Assembly (NCBI RefSeq): GCF_018449695.1
Contig: NZ_JAAVUY010000006.1
Span: forward strand, 186,001 to 250,000
Direction of reading: 5' to 3'
DNA from: Bradyrhizobium sp. dw_411
Lineage (GTDB): Bacteria > Pseudomonadota > Alphaproteobacteria > Rhizobiales > Xanthobacteraceae
DNA length: 64,000 nucleotides
Made by a program: the position numbers and the translations under genes. The notes under the pieces were generated by a model. That model made no database searches and was not told where the DNA came from. It saw nothing but the letters and a program-made list of their open reading frames with translations. Numbering within the stretch: position 1 is the first letter of the stretch; each line of letters starts with the position of its first letter. Shown here in pieces: positions 43,673 to 53,770 of the stretch.

Positions 43673-45256
43673 TCAATACCCCAGCGCACAACCGTCTTTG
43701 CGGGGATCGGAGCCGCCGGTCAGCGTCCCCTTGTCCCAGTCGATCCAGATCGCCTGGGCGCCGCCGAGCGGCGGGATCACGCTGGTGGTCTGGTGTCCAA
43801 GCTTCTTCAGGCCCGCGACAATATCGGCAGGCACGCCATCCTCAAGCTGATAGACATTTTCGTAATGCAGCCCGCGTGGCATATCGATCGCTTCCTGCAC
43901 GTCGAGGCCGTAGTCGAACATGTTGGTCAGGACGTGGCACTGCCCGACTGGCTGATACTGTCCGCCCATCACGCCAAACGGCATCACAGCACGGCCGTTT
44001 TTGGTCACGAGGCTGGGAATGATGGTGTGCAGCGGCCGCTTGCCCGGCGCGATGCAATTGGGATGGCCGGGCTGAATGCGGAAACCGGCGGCGCGATTTT
44101 GCAGCAGTACGCCGGTCTTGTTCGAGACGATCGCCGAACCGAAGGAGTGCGCGATCGAGTTGATGAACGAACAGACATTGCGGTCCTTATCGACCACGGT
44201 GATGTAGACCGTCGAGGGATTCATCGGCGGCGAGACTTTCGGCAGATCGAGCATCGCGTCCATGCGGATCTTGCCGGCATATTCGTCGGCGAACTCCTTG
44301 AGGATACCGGCCACATCGACCTCGACCTGGGCCGGATCGCCGATCCGCTGCTCGCGCATCATGTAGGCCACCCGCGCCGCCTCGGCTTCCAGATGAAACC
44401 GCTCGATGCTCATCGCCGGGAATTTCGTCAGATCGAAACGCGACAGGATGTTGAGCATCACCAGCATGGTGATCCCCGGTCCATTCGGCGGACACTGCCA
44501 GACGTCATGCCCCTTATACATGGTGCCGATCGGCACCGTGGTTTCGGTGGTGTGGTTGGCGAAATCCTCTGTCGTGTGCAAGCCGCCGATGCCGCGCAAC
44601 GTCTCGACCATGTCCTCGGCGATCGCGCCCTTGTAGAACGCGTCGCGGCCGTTCTTGGCGATGGCCCGCAAGGTCTGTCCAAGTTCCGGCTGATGAATCA
44701 CATCACCGGCGACCGCCGGTTTGCCGTGCGGCAGCAGATAGCGCTCGGTGTTGGTGCCCTTCTTCAATTTGTCGAAGCCGTTCTTCCAGTCGAACGCGAT
44801 GCGCGGCGCTACGACGTAGCCTTCCTCCGCGGCCTTGATCGCCGGCTGCAGCAAGCTATCGAACCCGAACTTGCCGTGATCGCGCAGGAGGGTCGCCCAT
44901 GCGTCGACCGCGCCGGGGACGCTGACGGCATGCGCCGAGGTCAGCGGGATCGTATGCATGTTGCGCTCGAGATACCATTCAGGCTTCGCGGCCATCGGCG
45001 CGCGGCCCGAGCCGTTATAGGCAACGATCTTGCCCTCGCCCTTTGGCTGGATCAGCGCGAAGCAATCGCCGCCAATACCGGTAGCTTGCGGCTCGATCAC
45101 GCCGAGCAGCGCACATGCCGCCACCGCGGCATCAACGGCAGTGCCGCCCGCGCGTAAAACGTCGATTGCCGTCAGCGCCGCCAGCGGGTGCGACGTCGCC
45201 ACCATCGCGTTCCGGGCGTGGACCGTCGACCGGCCGGCGAGATGGAAATTCCTCAT
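43673..45256 (-). CDS. Gamma-glutamyltransferase-family Ntn hydrolase without signal peptide
   Basis: 527 aa. Family patterns include the N-terminal AMVATSHPLAALTAIDVLRA, the CPPNGPGITMLVMLNIL core and FGVMGGQYQPVGQ. The autocatalytic Thr should be Thr349 in NPSTVYITVVDKDRN, which aligns with the TTHxSVVD box of GGTs but lacks the second Thr and the His. No signal peptide is present, whereas bacterial GGTs are usually periplasmic. A cytosolic amidohydrolase of the HpxW/oxamate hydrolase branch is therefore as likely as a glutathione hydrolase. Confidence 0.85.
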   Translation of the reverse strand: MRNFHLAGRSTVHARNAMVATSHPLAALTAIDVLRAGGTAVDAAVAACALLGVIEPQATGIGGDCFALIQPKGEGKIVAYNGSGRAPMAAKPEWYLERNMHTIPLTSAHAVSVPGAVDAWATLLRDHGKFGFDSLLQPAIKAAEEGYVVAPRIAFDWKNGFDKLKKGTNTERYLLPHGKPAVAGDVIHQPELGQTLRAIAKNGRDAFYKGAIAEDMVETLRGIGGLHTTEDFANHTTETTVPIGTMYKGHDVWQCPPNGPGITMLVMLNILSRFDLTKFPAMSIERFHLEAEAARVAYMMREQRIGDPAQVEVDVAGILKEFADEYAGKIRMDAMLDLPKVSPPMNPSTVYITVVDKDRNVCSFINSIAHSFGSAIVSNKTGVLLQNRAAGFRIQPGHPNCIAPGKRPLHTIIPSLVTKNGRAVMPFGVMGGQYQPVGQCHVLTNMFDYGLDVQEAIDMPRGLHYENVYQLEDGVPADIVAGLKKLGHQTTSVIPPLGGAQAIWIDWDKGTLTGGSDPRKDGCALGY

Positions 45257-45459
45257 ACCAGGGGGCTCACTTCTGTCGTTTTACCGTGCTTTTTCAATTG
45301 CGGGCTTAATGGCATTTCCGGCGGTAATGGGCAATGCTTCAGCGCGATTAACGCGGTAACCATGTCGTTTCCTGCGGGCGCAGGAGAACGCATGCGGGGT
45401 TGAAAAGAGGCCGATTTTTGCGGGTTTCGCCGCTGCCATCGGCCTGATAAACCTCCGCG

Positions 45460-46212
45460 ATGCCCTACAAGGTCGCCGCTTTCTATCAATTCGCCGCCCT
45501 GCCGGATTTCCGCGATTTACGCGAACCGCTGCGGATGATGTGCGCCGGTCTCGAACTCAAGGGCAGCGTGTTGCTGGCCCGCGAGGGCATCAACGGCACG
45601 CTGGCGGGCGACGCGGAGGCCATCGATGAATTGACCCGTCAATTGCGCGACGGTCCGCTGTTCGGCGGCCGGCTGGACAATCTCGAACTGAAATTCTCGA
45701 GCGCCGCGGCGATGCCGTTTCAGCGCCTGAAGGTGCGGTTGAAAAAGGAGATCGTTACCCTCGGCGACACGCGGGCCGATCCGACGCGGCAGGTCGGCAT
45801 CTATGTCGATCCCGCCGACTGGAACGATCTGATCGCGACGCCGGATACAATCCTGATCGACACCCGCAATGCCTTTGAGATCGCGATGGGCACGTTCGAA
45901 GGCGCGGTCGATCCCGGGATTCAGAGTTTTGGGCAATTCAAGGAATTTGCCGCTCACCATCTCGACCCCGCCAGGCATCGGCGGATCGCGATGTTTTGCA
46001 CCGGCGGCATCCGCTGCGAAAAGGCCAGCGCCTATCTGCTCGCGCGCGGCTTCTCTGAAGTCTATCACCTCAAGGGCGGCATCCTGAAATATCTGGAAGG
46101 CGTGCCGGAAGCCGAGAGCCGATGGCGCGGCGAATGCTTCGTGTTCGACGACCGCGTCGCGCTCGGTCACGGATTGCGGGAACGCGGGATGGAACAGGAT
46201 TCCGATGAGTGA
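45460..46212 (+). CDS. trhO: tRNA uridine(34) hydroxylase, rhodanese-fold
   Basis: 250 aa. N-terminal acylphosphatase-like domain (about 1-95; REGINGTLAGDAEAIDEL), then a rhodanese domain with active-site Cys180 in FCTGGIRCEKASAYL and the C-terminal VFDDRVALGHGL. TrhO (YceA) makes 5-hydroxyuridine at position 34 of tRNA. The C-terminal Cys-rich extension of longer homologues is absent, which is normal for alphaproteobacterial forms. The slyX-like gene overlaps its 3' end by 8 bases. Confidence 0.92.
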   Translation: MPYKVAAFYQFAALPDFRDLREPLRMMCAGLELKGSVLLAREGINGTLAGDAEAIDELTRQLRDGPLFGGRLDNLELKFSSAAAMPFQRLKVRLKKEIVTLGDTRADPTRQVGIYVDPADWNDLIATPDTILIDTRNAFEIAMGTFEGAVDPGIQSFGQFKEFAAHHLDPARHRRIAMFCTGGIRCEKASAYLLARGFSEVYHLKGGILKYLEGVPEAESRWRGECFVFDDRVALGHGLRERGMEQDSDE

Positions 46213-46420
46213 CGTAAAGACGCTGAGCGAGCGCATCGACACGCTCGAAACCCGCCTGACGTTTCAGGACGAAACCATCGAAACCCTGAACAAGACCATC
46301 ACAGCACAATGGCAGAAGATCGACGCGCTGACGCGTCAGATCGTTCATCTGAACGAGCGTCTGCAGGAAGCGGAGACGCGCGCGCCCGGCGCGGCCAACG
46401 AGCCGCCGCCACATTATTGA
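46205..46420 (+). CDS. slyX: SlyX-family coiled-coil protein
   Basis: 71 aa, almost all one heptad-repeat helix (LSERIDTLETRLTFQDETIE, then LNKTITAQWQKIDAL) ending in the conserved PPPHY tail. Function is unknown despite wide occurrence. It overlaps trhO by 8 bases, so the two are co-translated. Confidence 0.9.
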   Translation: MSDVKTLSERIDTLETRLTFQDETIETLNKTITAQWQKIDALTRQIVHLNERLQEAETRAPGAANEPPPHY

Positions 46421-46575
46421 AGGCTTACATCAAACTGCCGAATTGGCGGTGACTACCTGCCGGCAGCAATTGATCTCTGAAAAACATCGCCGCTGGTGCC
46501 ACTGCTGGCCGAGGAAATCCAGGCCACAATCAATCTCGCATCTCTTGGCTGATCCGGTCCAACCTCCGGAATTCA

Positions 46576-48489
46576 TCATCGCGCCGTGGATTTGAGGGGA
46601 AGCAGCGCCACGATCTGACCCGCCATGACCAGCCGGTCGCGCCCAGCCTCCTTTGCGGCATAGAGCGCCCGGTCGGCAGCCTCGACCAGCGAGGCGCGGC
46701 TTGCCGATCTTTCGGTACCCGGCCAACATACGGCGCCGCCAAGACTTGCGGTAACCCGTCCGGATGGAAGGTTTACCTCGTGAAGTATCGCCGCCTTCTG
46801 GAGTTGGCGACAAATCCTTTGCCCGATCCGCGCGCAGCCTGCAGCATCCGTGTTAGGCAACAGCAACGCGAACTCCTCGCCGCCGTATCGCGCCGCGAGG
46901 TCTGCGGTTCGCTTCATCTCCCCGGCCAAAATCCTGGCAACGGAACGCAAACACTCATCTCCAGCAGGATGTCCGTACCGGTCGTTGAATGTCTTGAAAT
47001 GGTCGACGTCAATCATCAACAATGACAGCGGTTTATTATCCCGAAGGGCCCGCGCCCATTCTTCCTGCAGTCGATCGTCGAAATGACGGCGATTGGCGAG
47101 GCCCGTCAGCCCGTCCTCTACGGCGAGGGTTTCGAGCCTTTCTTCCAAAACCTTTTGCTCGGTGATATCGCGCGATATCGCCACGACACCGTCGATTTCA
47201 CCATCGACCTTGCGCGTCACCCGCAGGTTCGACTCAAGCCAGATTTCGGCCTTCTCGCGATGGCGCGTGCGGTAGCTGATGCGCGCCTCTTCGGCATTGC
47301 CCCGTTTCAACGCGGCGACCGTTTTCCTGACCCGAGGCAAATCCAGAGCATTGACGCCGGCCAGCGCGGCTGTCCCCGTCAGTTGGTCGGGCCGCCAGCC
47401 TACAACAGTTACGCATGAGGGAGAGACATAGGAAATCCGCTCATCCACCCCAATACGGGTCACCATGTCACTCGAGCTTTCCGCCAGCACGCGGAAATTG
47501 GCCTCTTTGGCGACGAGAGCAACCGCCATCCGCTGCCCGTTGAGCAATTGACGCACAAGGTAAAATCCCATCATCGAAATCAGCGCGACCAGGCCCAGGA
47601 CAAACAGTATCCGGTGGATGGCATCATGGCGCCATCGCGCGAGCACGTCGCTCTGCGCCTTGGTGATGACGATGACAAACGGATAGCGATCGCTTTGCTT
47701 ATAGAAACCCAGCCGCGCTACGCCATCGACGGCAGACTGAAAAAGCATCGCGCCCTCGGATGCATGCCTGCCGATACCCTTGAACACCGGCCGGTCCGAG
47801 ACATCGCGCCCGATACTGCCGTTATCGGGATTTCGCGCCAGAATGATCCCGTCCTTGCTGACGAGCGCGATCGACCCCTGAGACCCGATATCGAAACGGC
47901 TGTAGAATTCCCAGAAATAGCTGACTTCGACGCTTGCCAGGACGACGCCTGCAAACGAACCGTCGGCGTGGTTCCAGCGGCGTGACAGCGTTATCACCCA
48001 TTGCCCGCCGGATTTGCTGTGAACAGGGCGGCCGATGAACGTCGCGCGATCGGGGGAGTTGCGATGGCGCTGAAAATAATCGCGGTCGCTGTTGTTGTAT
48101 TCAGCCAGATCGACCGCTTCGGTGGTGGCAAGCCAACGCCCTTCTTCATCATAGACGAACAGTCCATGGATGCGGTCAAGACCGGTCTTGCGCATGTTCA
48201 AAAACGATTGCAGTCGCGCGATGCGTTCGGACTTCTCACTGTCGGCCTCCAGAGCGATGACCATGCCAGCAAGAAGCGAGCCTGCGATTTCGGCGGTGCC
48301 GTCAGCGTGCTGCACCAATGACCGGCTGAGATTGCCGAGCTCGATTTCGGCGTTCCTCATCTCCGAGTCGCGCGACGCCCATTCCGTCCAGCCAGTAGAT
48401 GCGATAATCGCAGCGCACGCCAGCGTGACGAAAATCGCAGCCCGCAACGGCAGGCGGCTCAGGCCGGTTTTGTTGAGGGCCAGGGGCAT
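46576..48489 (-). CDS. Membrane diguanylate cyclase (dCache - PAS - GGDEF)
   Basis: 637 aa. TM1 is at about 14-34; a periplasmic dCache-like sensor (about 45-275) shows FVYDEEGRWLATTE and GSIALVSKDGIILARNPDNG; TM2 is at about 290-312. A PAS domain (about 325-445) is followed by GGDEF (about 460-620). The catalytic GGEEF is at 536-540 and intact, and the inhibitory I-site RTAD is at 527-530, so it should be an active cyclase with product inhibition. There is no EAL domain. It converts GTP to c-di-GMP in response to a periplasmic ligand. Confidence 0.93.
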   Translation of the reverse strand: MPLALNKTGLSRLPLRAAIFVTLACAAIIASTGWTEWASRDSEMRNAEIELGNLSRSLVQHADGTAEIAGSLLAGMVIALEADSEKSERIARLQSFLNMRKTGLDRIHGLFVYDEEGRWLATTEAVDLAEYNNSDRDYFQRHRNSPDRATFIGRPVHSKSGGQWVITLSRRWNHADGSFAGVVLASVEVSYFWEFYSRFDIGSQGSIALVSKDGIILARNPDNGSIGRDVSDRPVFKGIGRHASEGAMLFQSAVDGVARLGFYKQSDRYPFVIVITKAQSDVLARWRHDAIHRILFVLGLVALISMMGFYLVRQLLNGQRMAVALVAKEANFRVLAESSSDMVTRIGVDERISYVSPSCVTVVGWRPDQLTGTAALAGVNALDLPRVRKTVAALKRGNAEEARISYRTRHREKAEIWLESNLRVTRKVDGEIDGVVAISRDITEQKVLEERLETLAVEDGLTGLANRRHFDDRLQEEWARALRDNKPLSLLMIDVDHFKTFNDRYGHPAGDECLRSVARILAGEMKRTADLAARYGGEEFALLLPNTDAAGCARIGQRICRQLQKAAILHEVNLPSGRVTASLGGAVCWPGTERSASRASLVEAADRALYAAKEAGRDRLVMAGQIVALLPLKSTAR

Positions 48490-49012
48490 CTCGCGGAACC
48501 TTTCGGATGGCGAAATAATCCCACGGACCTCTTATTTATCTCTGAAATAGAACCACAGCAATCGACAGCAATTGAAGGATCCCGCAGAGTTCCGTAGTCT
48601 TACGTAACTTCCGTCTTGCGGAACTTCGATTGCGGCCTGCGATACTTCCGCCCTTCCGCATTGCAAAAGCCAGCGACGGCCGCATGCGACGGAACAACGC
48701 ACTGCACAACGGAGGAAACCGGCCTCGGCAAGGAGAAAACCGGTAAGCTTGGTTCGCAGACTTTCGATCATGGTCAGGGTTGCGATGTCAGGGTCACGGT
48801 TGCAACCTCATCGCGAAATCACGCAGCGGCAATCGCGGCGTTCCGCTCGGGGGACAAGCCTGGTAGCGTCAAGGATGGCCGCTGGGCCACTTGGCCGGCA
48901 CGTCATCCCGAGGCGCCAGACAAATAAAACAGCGATCTTGTCTTGGCCTCTTTGGCGTCCCCAGTGTATCAGAAGCAGCGCTTCGCTTCCCAATGACCTG
49001 CGGAATCAACGT
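48490..49012. other. Long leader/intergenic region upstream of hemE
   Basis: About 520 bases between the divergent cyclase and hemE. The part at 48585-48660 holds repeated ACTTCCG/GCGGAAC motifs (AGTTCCG ... CGGAACT forms a loose inverted repeat). No convincing gene was found; open frames here have no Shine-Dalgarno and no family likeness. hemE may be transcribed from within this region. Confidence 0.5.
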
Positions 49013-50059
49013 TTGCCCCAGATCCACTCCACAAAACCCTTCCTCGACGTTCTTTCCGGACACCGCCAGCCGGTGCCGCCGATCTGGATGATGCGGCAGG
49101 CCGGCCGCTATTTGCCGGAATACCGCGAATTGCGCGCCAAGGCCGGCGGCTTTCTCGATCTTTGTTTCACGCCGGAATACGCCGCCGAAGTCACCTTGCA
49201 GCCGATCCGCCGTTTCAACTTCGATGCCGCGATCATCTTCTCGGACATTCTTGTCATCCCCTATGCGCTCGGCCGCTCCGTCCGCTTCGAGGCCGGTGAA
49301 GGTCCGCGGCTCGATCCACTGGATACACCCGAGAAAGTCAAAACGCTGGCGTCGCAGGCCGACTTTACCAAACTTGAGCCGGTATATGAGGCACTGCGCC
49401 GCGTCCGTCGCGAACTCAATCCGGACATTGCGCTGATCGGTTTTTGCGGTGCGCCGTGGACAGTCGCGACCTATATGGTCGCGGGACAGGGCACGCCAGA
49501 TCAGGCGCCGGCGCGAATGATGGCCTATCGCCACCCCGAAGCGTTCGCGCGCATCATCGACGTGCTGGTCGAGAATTCGATCACGTATTTGCTGGGGCAA
49601 CTCAAGGCCGGCGCCGACGTGCTGCAGATTTTCGACACTTGGGCCGGCGTGCTGCCGCCACGCGAATTCGAGCGCTGGTCGATCGATGCTACAAGGCGCA
49701 TCGTCGAAGGCGTGCGCAAGCAGGTCCCCGATGCCAGGATCATCGGCTTTCCCAGAGGCGCCGGTGCGCTGCTGCCGGCCTATGTCGAGGCCACCGGCAT
49801 CAATGCCGTCAGCATCGACTGGGCGGCCGAGCCGTCTTTGATCCGCGAGCGCGTGCAGAACCGCGTCGCCATTCAGGGCAATCTCGACCCGCTGGCGCTG
49901 ATCGCGGGTGGCGAGGCGCTCGATCGCGCCATCGACGACGTGCTGGCGAATTACGCGAGCGGCCGGCTGATCTTCAACCTCGGCCACGGCATTCAGCCGG
50001 AAACCCCGATCGCGCATGTCGAGCAGATGATCGAGCGGGTGCGCGCGTACAAGGGGTGA
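49013..50059 (+). CDS. hemE: Uroporphyrinogen III decarboxylase
   Basis: 348 aa from a TTG at 49013; there is no in-frame ATG near the conserved start, and this start gives the usual family length. Conserved boxes: [20 protein letters not shown] with the substrate-binding Arg, [12 protein letters not shown] with the catalytic Asp, [14 protein letters not shown], and [12 protein letters not shown]. It removes four carboxyl groups of uroporphyrinogen III to give coproporphyrinogen III for heme and bacteriochlorophyll. It converges with hemC, with three bases between the stop codons. Confidence 0.95.
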   Translation: MPQIHSTKPFLDVLSGHRQPVPPIWMMRQAGRYLPEYRELRAKAGGFLDLCFTPEYAAEVTLQPIRRFNFDAAIIFSDILVIPYALGRSVRFEAGEGPRLDPLDTPEKVKTLASQADFTKLEPVYEALRRVRRELNPDIALIGFCGAPWTVATYMVAGQGTPDQAPARMMAYRHPEAFARIIDVLVENSITYLLGQLKAGADVLQIFDTWAGVLPPREFERWSIDATRRIVEGVRKQVPDARIIGFPRGAGALLPAYVEATGINAVSIDWAAEPSLIRERVQNRVAIQGNLDPLALIAGGEALDRAIDDVLANYASGRLIFNLGHGIQPETPIAHVEQMIERVRAYKG

Positions 50060-50062
50060 ACG

Positions 50063-51043
50063 CTACCCCGGCCGGCTGCGCTCGATAATCTTGGCCGCGC
50101 CCTTGTCGAGAAGTTCAAGCCCGACCGCGCGGCCAAGTTCGCGCGGGCGATCGGCGGGACCGGAACGCGAAGCCTCGATGAACAGGCCGCCCGATTCATC
50201 CAGCACTGACGCCGTCAGCGTCATCTGCGTGCCTTCGATGGTGGAAAATGCCGCGATCGGCGAATTGCAATGGCCGTTGAGAACCCACAGCACCTCGCGC
50301 TCGGCATCGGCACTGCGGTGCGCGGCAAGGTCATCGATCCCAGCCAGAAGCCGCCGTGTCTGCCAATCGCCGGCGGCACACTCCACCGCGACAATGCCCT
50401 GCCCGGCCGCCGGCAACATCTCCTGATCTGAAAATTCATAGGCGATACGGCCGGCGAGACCGACGCGCTCCAGCCCCGAGCGCGCCATGATCAGCGCGTC
50501 CGCGGGGCCGACCTCGCCTCCGCCGGGCAGCCGCTGCATTTCCAGATGGTCGAGCTTGCGCACGCGGGTATCGGCGGCGCCGCGATAGTGAATGACTTCG
50601 ATGTGCGGAAACAGCCGGCGCGCATAAGCCCCGCGCCGCACCGCATTGGTGCCGATCTTGAAGCCCTTGCCTTGCGAGCGCCTGACATCATCGATCGACA
50701 GTCCCGGCCGCAACACCAGCGCATCGCCGGCGGGATCGCGGCTCAGTGTCGCGCCGATCACCAGCCCGGGGGTGTCTTCATTGCCCGGCATGTCCTTGAG
50801 CGAATGCATCGCGGCGTGCAGATCGCCGGAGCGCACCGCGGCGCGAATTTCGGCCACGAAGGCACCACCCTTGCCGCCATGCTGCAACAGCTTGCTGGTC
50901 TGGTCCTGATCGCCCGTGGTTTCGAACTTGACGATTTCGACCTCGACATCGGGGGAAGCCGCGATCAGGCGCCGGGCGATTTCCTCGGTCTGGGCCAACG
51001 CCATGACACTCTTGCGCGTGCCGATCCGGACTCGAATTGTCAC
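50063..51043 (-). CDS. hemC: Hydroxymethylbilane synthase (porphobilinogen deaminase)
   Basis: 326 aa from a GTG at 51043, with GGAG about 8 bases upstream. The protein starts with VRIGTRKSVMALAQTEEIAR. The catalytic Asp84 is in MHSLKDMPGNE, and Cys259 (LNGHCNSPIAAF) carries the dipyrromethane cofactor. GIVAVECAAGDWQ precedes the cofactor domain. It polymerises porphobilinogen to hydroxymethylbilane, three steps before HemE. The N-terminus differs from the common SPLAL form (KSVMAL), as in some related alphaproteobacteria. An upstream ATG at 51178 has no family support. Confidence 0.93.
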   Translation of the reverse strand: MTIRVRIGTRKSVMALAQTEEIARRLIAASPDVEVEIVKFETTGDQDQTSKLLQHGGKGGAFVAEIRAAVRSGDLHAAMHSLKDMPGNEDTPGLVIGATLSRDPAGDALVLRPGLSIDDVRRSQGKGFKIGTNAVRRGAYARRLFPHIEVIHYRGAADTRVRKLDHLEMQRLPGGGEVGPADALIMARSGLERVGLAGRIAYEFSDQEMLPAAGQGIVAVECAAGDWQTRRLLAGIDDLAAHRSADAEREVLWVLNGHCNSPIAAFSTIEGTQMTLTASVLDESGGLFIEASRSGPADRPRELGRAVGLELLDKGAAKIIERSRPG

Positions 51044-51167
51044 CAAACATGCTCCACTCGGCGCGTCGCGGGATTCACGACTAATTATCGCACCAATTGG
51101 GCCGGAACATAGAGCCAGCCCATGCCGGAATGCAAATGCAACCCCCGCACAAAAGCGCAATACTGCG

Positions 51168-52784
51168 CTACCCCGCATCTTCCAAAATCATATCCGAGGC
51201 TTTTTCGGCAATCATGATGGTCGGTGCATTGGTATTGCCCGACATCAGGTCCGGCATAACAGAGGCATCGACCACGCGCAGGCCCTCGATACCGCGAACA
51301 CGAAGCCGCTGATCGACCACCGCCAGGGGATCATTGCCCATCCGGCAGGTCGATGTCGGATGATAGACCGTGCTGCCGCGCTGCCGGCAAAAATTCAGGA
51401 TGTCCTCATCGCTGGTGACTTTCGGGCCAGGCTCGACCTCTTCGGTCACAAACGGCTTGAGCGCTGGCGCGGCCAGAATCTTGCGCAGGATCTTCATGCC
51501 TTCGACGAAGGCGGTACGATCGGTTTCGGTCGCCAGATAGTTGATGCGGATGGCCGGCGGCATAGCGGGGTCGGCGCTCTTGATGCGCAGCGAGCCGCGG
51601 CTTTCCGGCCGCAACTGGCAGACCGACGCGCTGAACCCGGAAAACGCGTGCAGTTTCTCGCCCATCTTGTCGGTCGAGAATGGCAGGAAATGAATCTGGA
51701 CGTCGGGCGATGCCAGACGCGGGTTGGTCTTGAAGAATGCGCCGGACGTGCCGGCCGCGATCGTCAGCGGTCCCGAGCGAAACGCCGCATAGCGCGCGCC
51801 GGCCATGACGCGGCGAACCGGATGGTTGAGAATATCATTGAGCGTAATGCGCTGCGGGCATCGCATCACGATCCTGACCTGCAGGTGATCTTGCAGATCA
51901 TTGCCGACGCCGGGCGCGTCGAGCACCACATCGATGCCATGTTGCTTCAGGAGATCCGCAGGCCCCACCCCGGAAAGTTGCAGCAATTGGGGGGAATTAT
52001 ACGCGCCGCCGCAGACGAGGATTTCCTTGCGCGCGTTTGCGGTTCGCAGCACTCCATGCTGCCGGTATTCGACTGCACGCGCATGGCGCCCGTCGAACAG
52101 AATGCGTTGCGCCAGCGCAGAGGTCTCGACATGCAGATTGCCGCGGTTCTTGGCAGGACGAAGATAGGCCATCGCCGTGCTCGCGCGCCTGCCGCCGCGT
52201 GTGGTGGTCTGGAAAAATCCGGCGCCCTCCTGCGACGCGCCGTTGAAATCGGAATTTACCGGTAGACCCGTCTCGGCCGCGGCGTCGATGAAGGCTGCCG
52301 AGAGCGGATCGGGATGCCCCAGATTGGATACCGTCAGCGGGCCGCCCACGCCATGATATTCGTCGCCGCCGCGCTGTTGGTTTTCGGCCTTCTTGAAATA
52401 GGGCAGCACGTCATCATAACCCCAGCCGCTATTGCCGCGCTGGCGCCAGCGATCGTAATCCTCGTGCTGGCCGCGCACATATAGCAATCCATTGATCGAG
52501 CTTGAGCCGCCGAGCACTTTGCCGCGCGGCTGAAACACCTGCCGCCCGCCCAGTTCCGGCTCGGGCTCGGTCTGGTACATCCAGTTGACGGTTTTTTCCT
52601 TGAACAATTTGCCGTAGCCGAGCGGCACGTGAATCCAGAGATTTTTGTCCTCGGGCCCGGCCTCGAGCAACAGCACCGAATGCTCGCCGCCCGCGCTGAG
52701 GCGATTGGCCAGCACGCATCCGGCTGAGCCTGCACCGACGATGACGTAGTCGAATTCCCTGTTATCGGAAGCTTTGGCGCCCAT
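51168..52784 (-). CDS. GMC-family FAD-dependent oxidoreductase (choline dehydrogenase-like)
   Basis: 538 aa. The N-terminal FAD motif is FDYVIVGAGSAGCVLANRLS. GMC signature 1 (GKVLGGSSSINGLLYVRGQ) and signature 2 (GAYNSPQLLQLSGVGP) are present. The C-terminal active site has YHPTSTCRMG (His) and SGNTNAPTIMIAEKA (Asn). It oxidises an alcohol with an unknown electron acceptor. GAGGAA precedes the ATG. It is followed upstream by the GntR gene on the same strand but is 170 bases away, so it may not belong to that cluster. Confidence 0.92.
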   Translation of the reverse strand: MGAKASDNREFDYVIVGAGSAGCVLANRLSAGGEHSVLLLEAGPEDKNLWIHVPLGYGKLFKEKTVNWMYQTEPEPELGGRQVFQPRGKVLGGSSSINGLLYVRGQHEDYDRWRQRGNSGWGYDDVLPYFKKAENQQRGGDEYHGVGGPLTVSNLGHPDPLSAAFIDAAAETGLPVNSDFNGASQEGAGFFQTTTRGGRRASTAMAYLRPAKNRGNLHVETSALAQRILFDGRHARAVEYRQHGVLRTANARKEILVCGGAYNSPQLLQLSGVGPADLLKQHGIDVVLDAPGVGNDLQDHLQVRIVMRCPQRITLNDILNHPVRRVMAGARYAAFRSGPLTIAAGTSGAFFKTNPRLASPDVQIHFLPFSTDKMGEKLHAFSGFSASVCQLRPESRGSLRIKSADPAMPPAIRINYLATETDRTAFVEGMKILRKILAAPALKPFVTEEVEPGPKVTSDEDILNFCRQRGSTVYHPTSTCRMGNDPLAVVDQRLRVRGIEGLRVVDASVMPDLMSGNTNAPTIMIAEKASDMILEDAG

Positions 52785-52954
52785 ATCATTTCCTCACACG
52801 CGGCGAAAGCGGCCTGCCGCGTATTGTTGTTTCTCCCCGAAAGGCTCCGTAGCGAAGCCATCTTGATCTTGGTTGCCGTCAGCTAAGCTGCGGCCACAGC
52901 CGTCGTCAATGCCTGCGGAGCGCATGCAAGTTGCCGAACACGCAAGCGTGCAGA

Positions 52955-53692
52955 TTACCTTCCGCGGCGCGCAATATTCTCGATCATGGAGATCTTCACG
53001 GATACAACGTGCTCCCGCATCAGCCGCTCGGCTTCCTGGGGCTCACGCGCCAGGATGGCGTGATAGATGGCATGATGCATATCGTGACGGCGCCGGATGC
53101 CGGCCAGATCGAACGCAACGACGTTGTGGGCCGACGCCTGTGGCACGCGTTGGCAGATGCGGACGACTTCGCGCACCAGATCGGATTTGGCCGCGGTGTG
53201 AACGGCGCCGTGAAACGCCTGGTTCATTTGCGCATAGGCCGCGCGCTGCGCTTCCAGATCGTCGGAGCCCGACAAGGCCCGATCGCCGTCGGACAGAGCC
53301 GCATCGATCGTCCGACGCGCGTCGTCCGACAGACCACGCTCGGCGGAAAAACGCGCCGCAAGTCCCTCGGCCAGCGCGCGCATATCGTAGGCTTCGACCA
53401 ACTCTGTCAGCAGGAATTCGCGAACCGTAAATCCCTTGTTGGGCTGATGATGCAACAGCCCTTCACCCGCAAGGGTCTGGAGCGCAGCCCGCACCGGCGT
53501 GCGCGAGACGTCGAGTTCCTGGCTGAGATGCACTTCGTTCAGCCGCGAGCCCGGCGGATAGCGGCCGTCCAGTAATGCCTGGCGCAGATGTTCGACAAGC
53601 CAAGCGGAACGTGTCGCGGGCAGCATCGCTTCGCCCGATCGCTCCGGCGCGAGGCCGCCGCTCGCTAACTCAAATGTATCCAGTTTCTGCAA
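52955..53692 (-). CDS. GntR-family regulator, FCD (FadR) subfamily
   Basis: 245 aa from a TTG at 53692; ATG 53626 is an alternative 22 residues later. The winged helix-turn-helix (about 30-90) has LNEVHLSQELDVSRTPVRAA. The all-helical FCD ligand domain (about 100-230) has the metal-binding pattern Asp/His (NQAFHGAVHTAAKSD and HHAIYHAI). It is divergent from the hydrolase-deacetylase-MFS-NMT1 operon. Two TGTACA elements in the intergenic region are candidate sites. It likely represses the operon until a carboxylate ligand binds. Confidence 0.88.
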   Translation of the reverse strand: MQKLDTFELASGGLAPERSGEAMLPATRSAWLVEHLRQALLDGRYPPGSRLNEVHLSQELDVSRTPVRAALQTLAGEGLLHHQPNKGFTVREFLLTELVEAYDMRALAEGLAARFSAERGLSDDARRTIDAALSDGDRALSGSDDLEAQRAAYAQMNQAFHGAVHTAAKSDLVREVVRICQRVPQASAHNVVAFDLAGIRRRHDMHHAIYHAILAREPQEAERLMREHVVSVKISMIENIARRGR

Positions 53693-53770
53693 AGCCCGAC
53701 CTGCGCCGTGTGATTCACTCGCCGAGTGCAGCCATAAATAAGCTATTTGCCTTGACAGGGCTACTCATAT

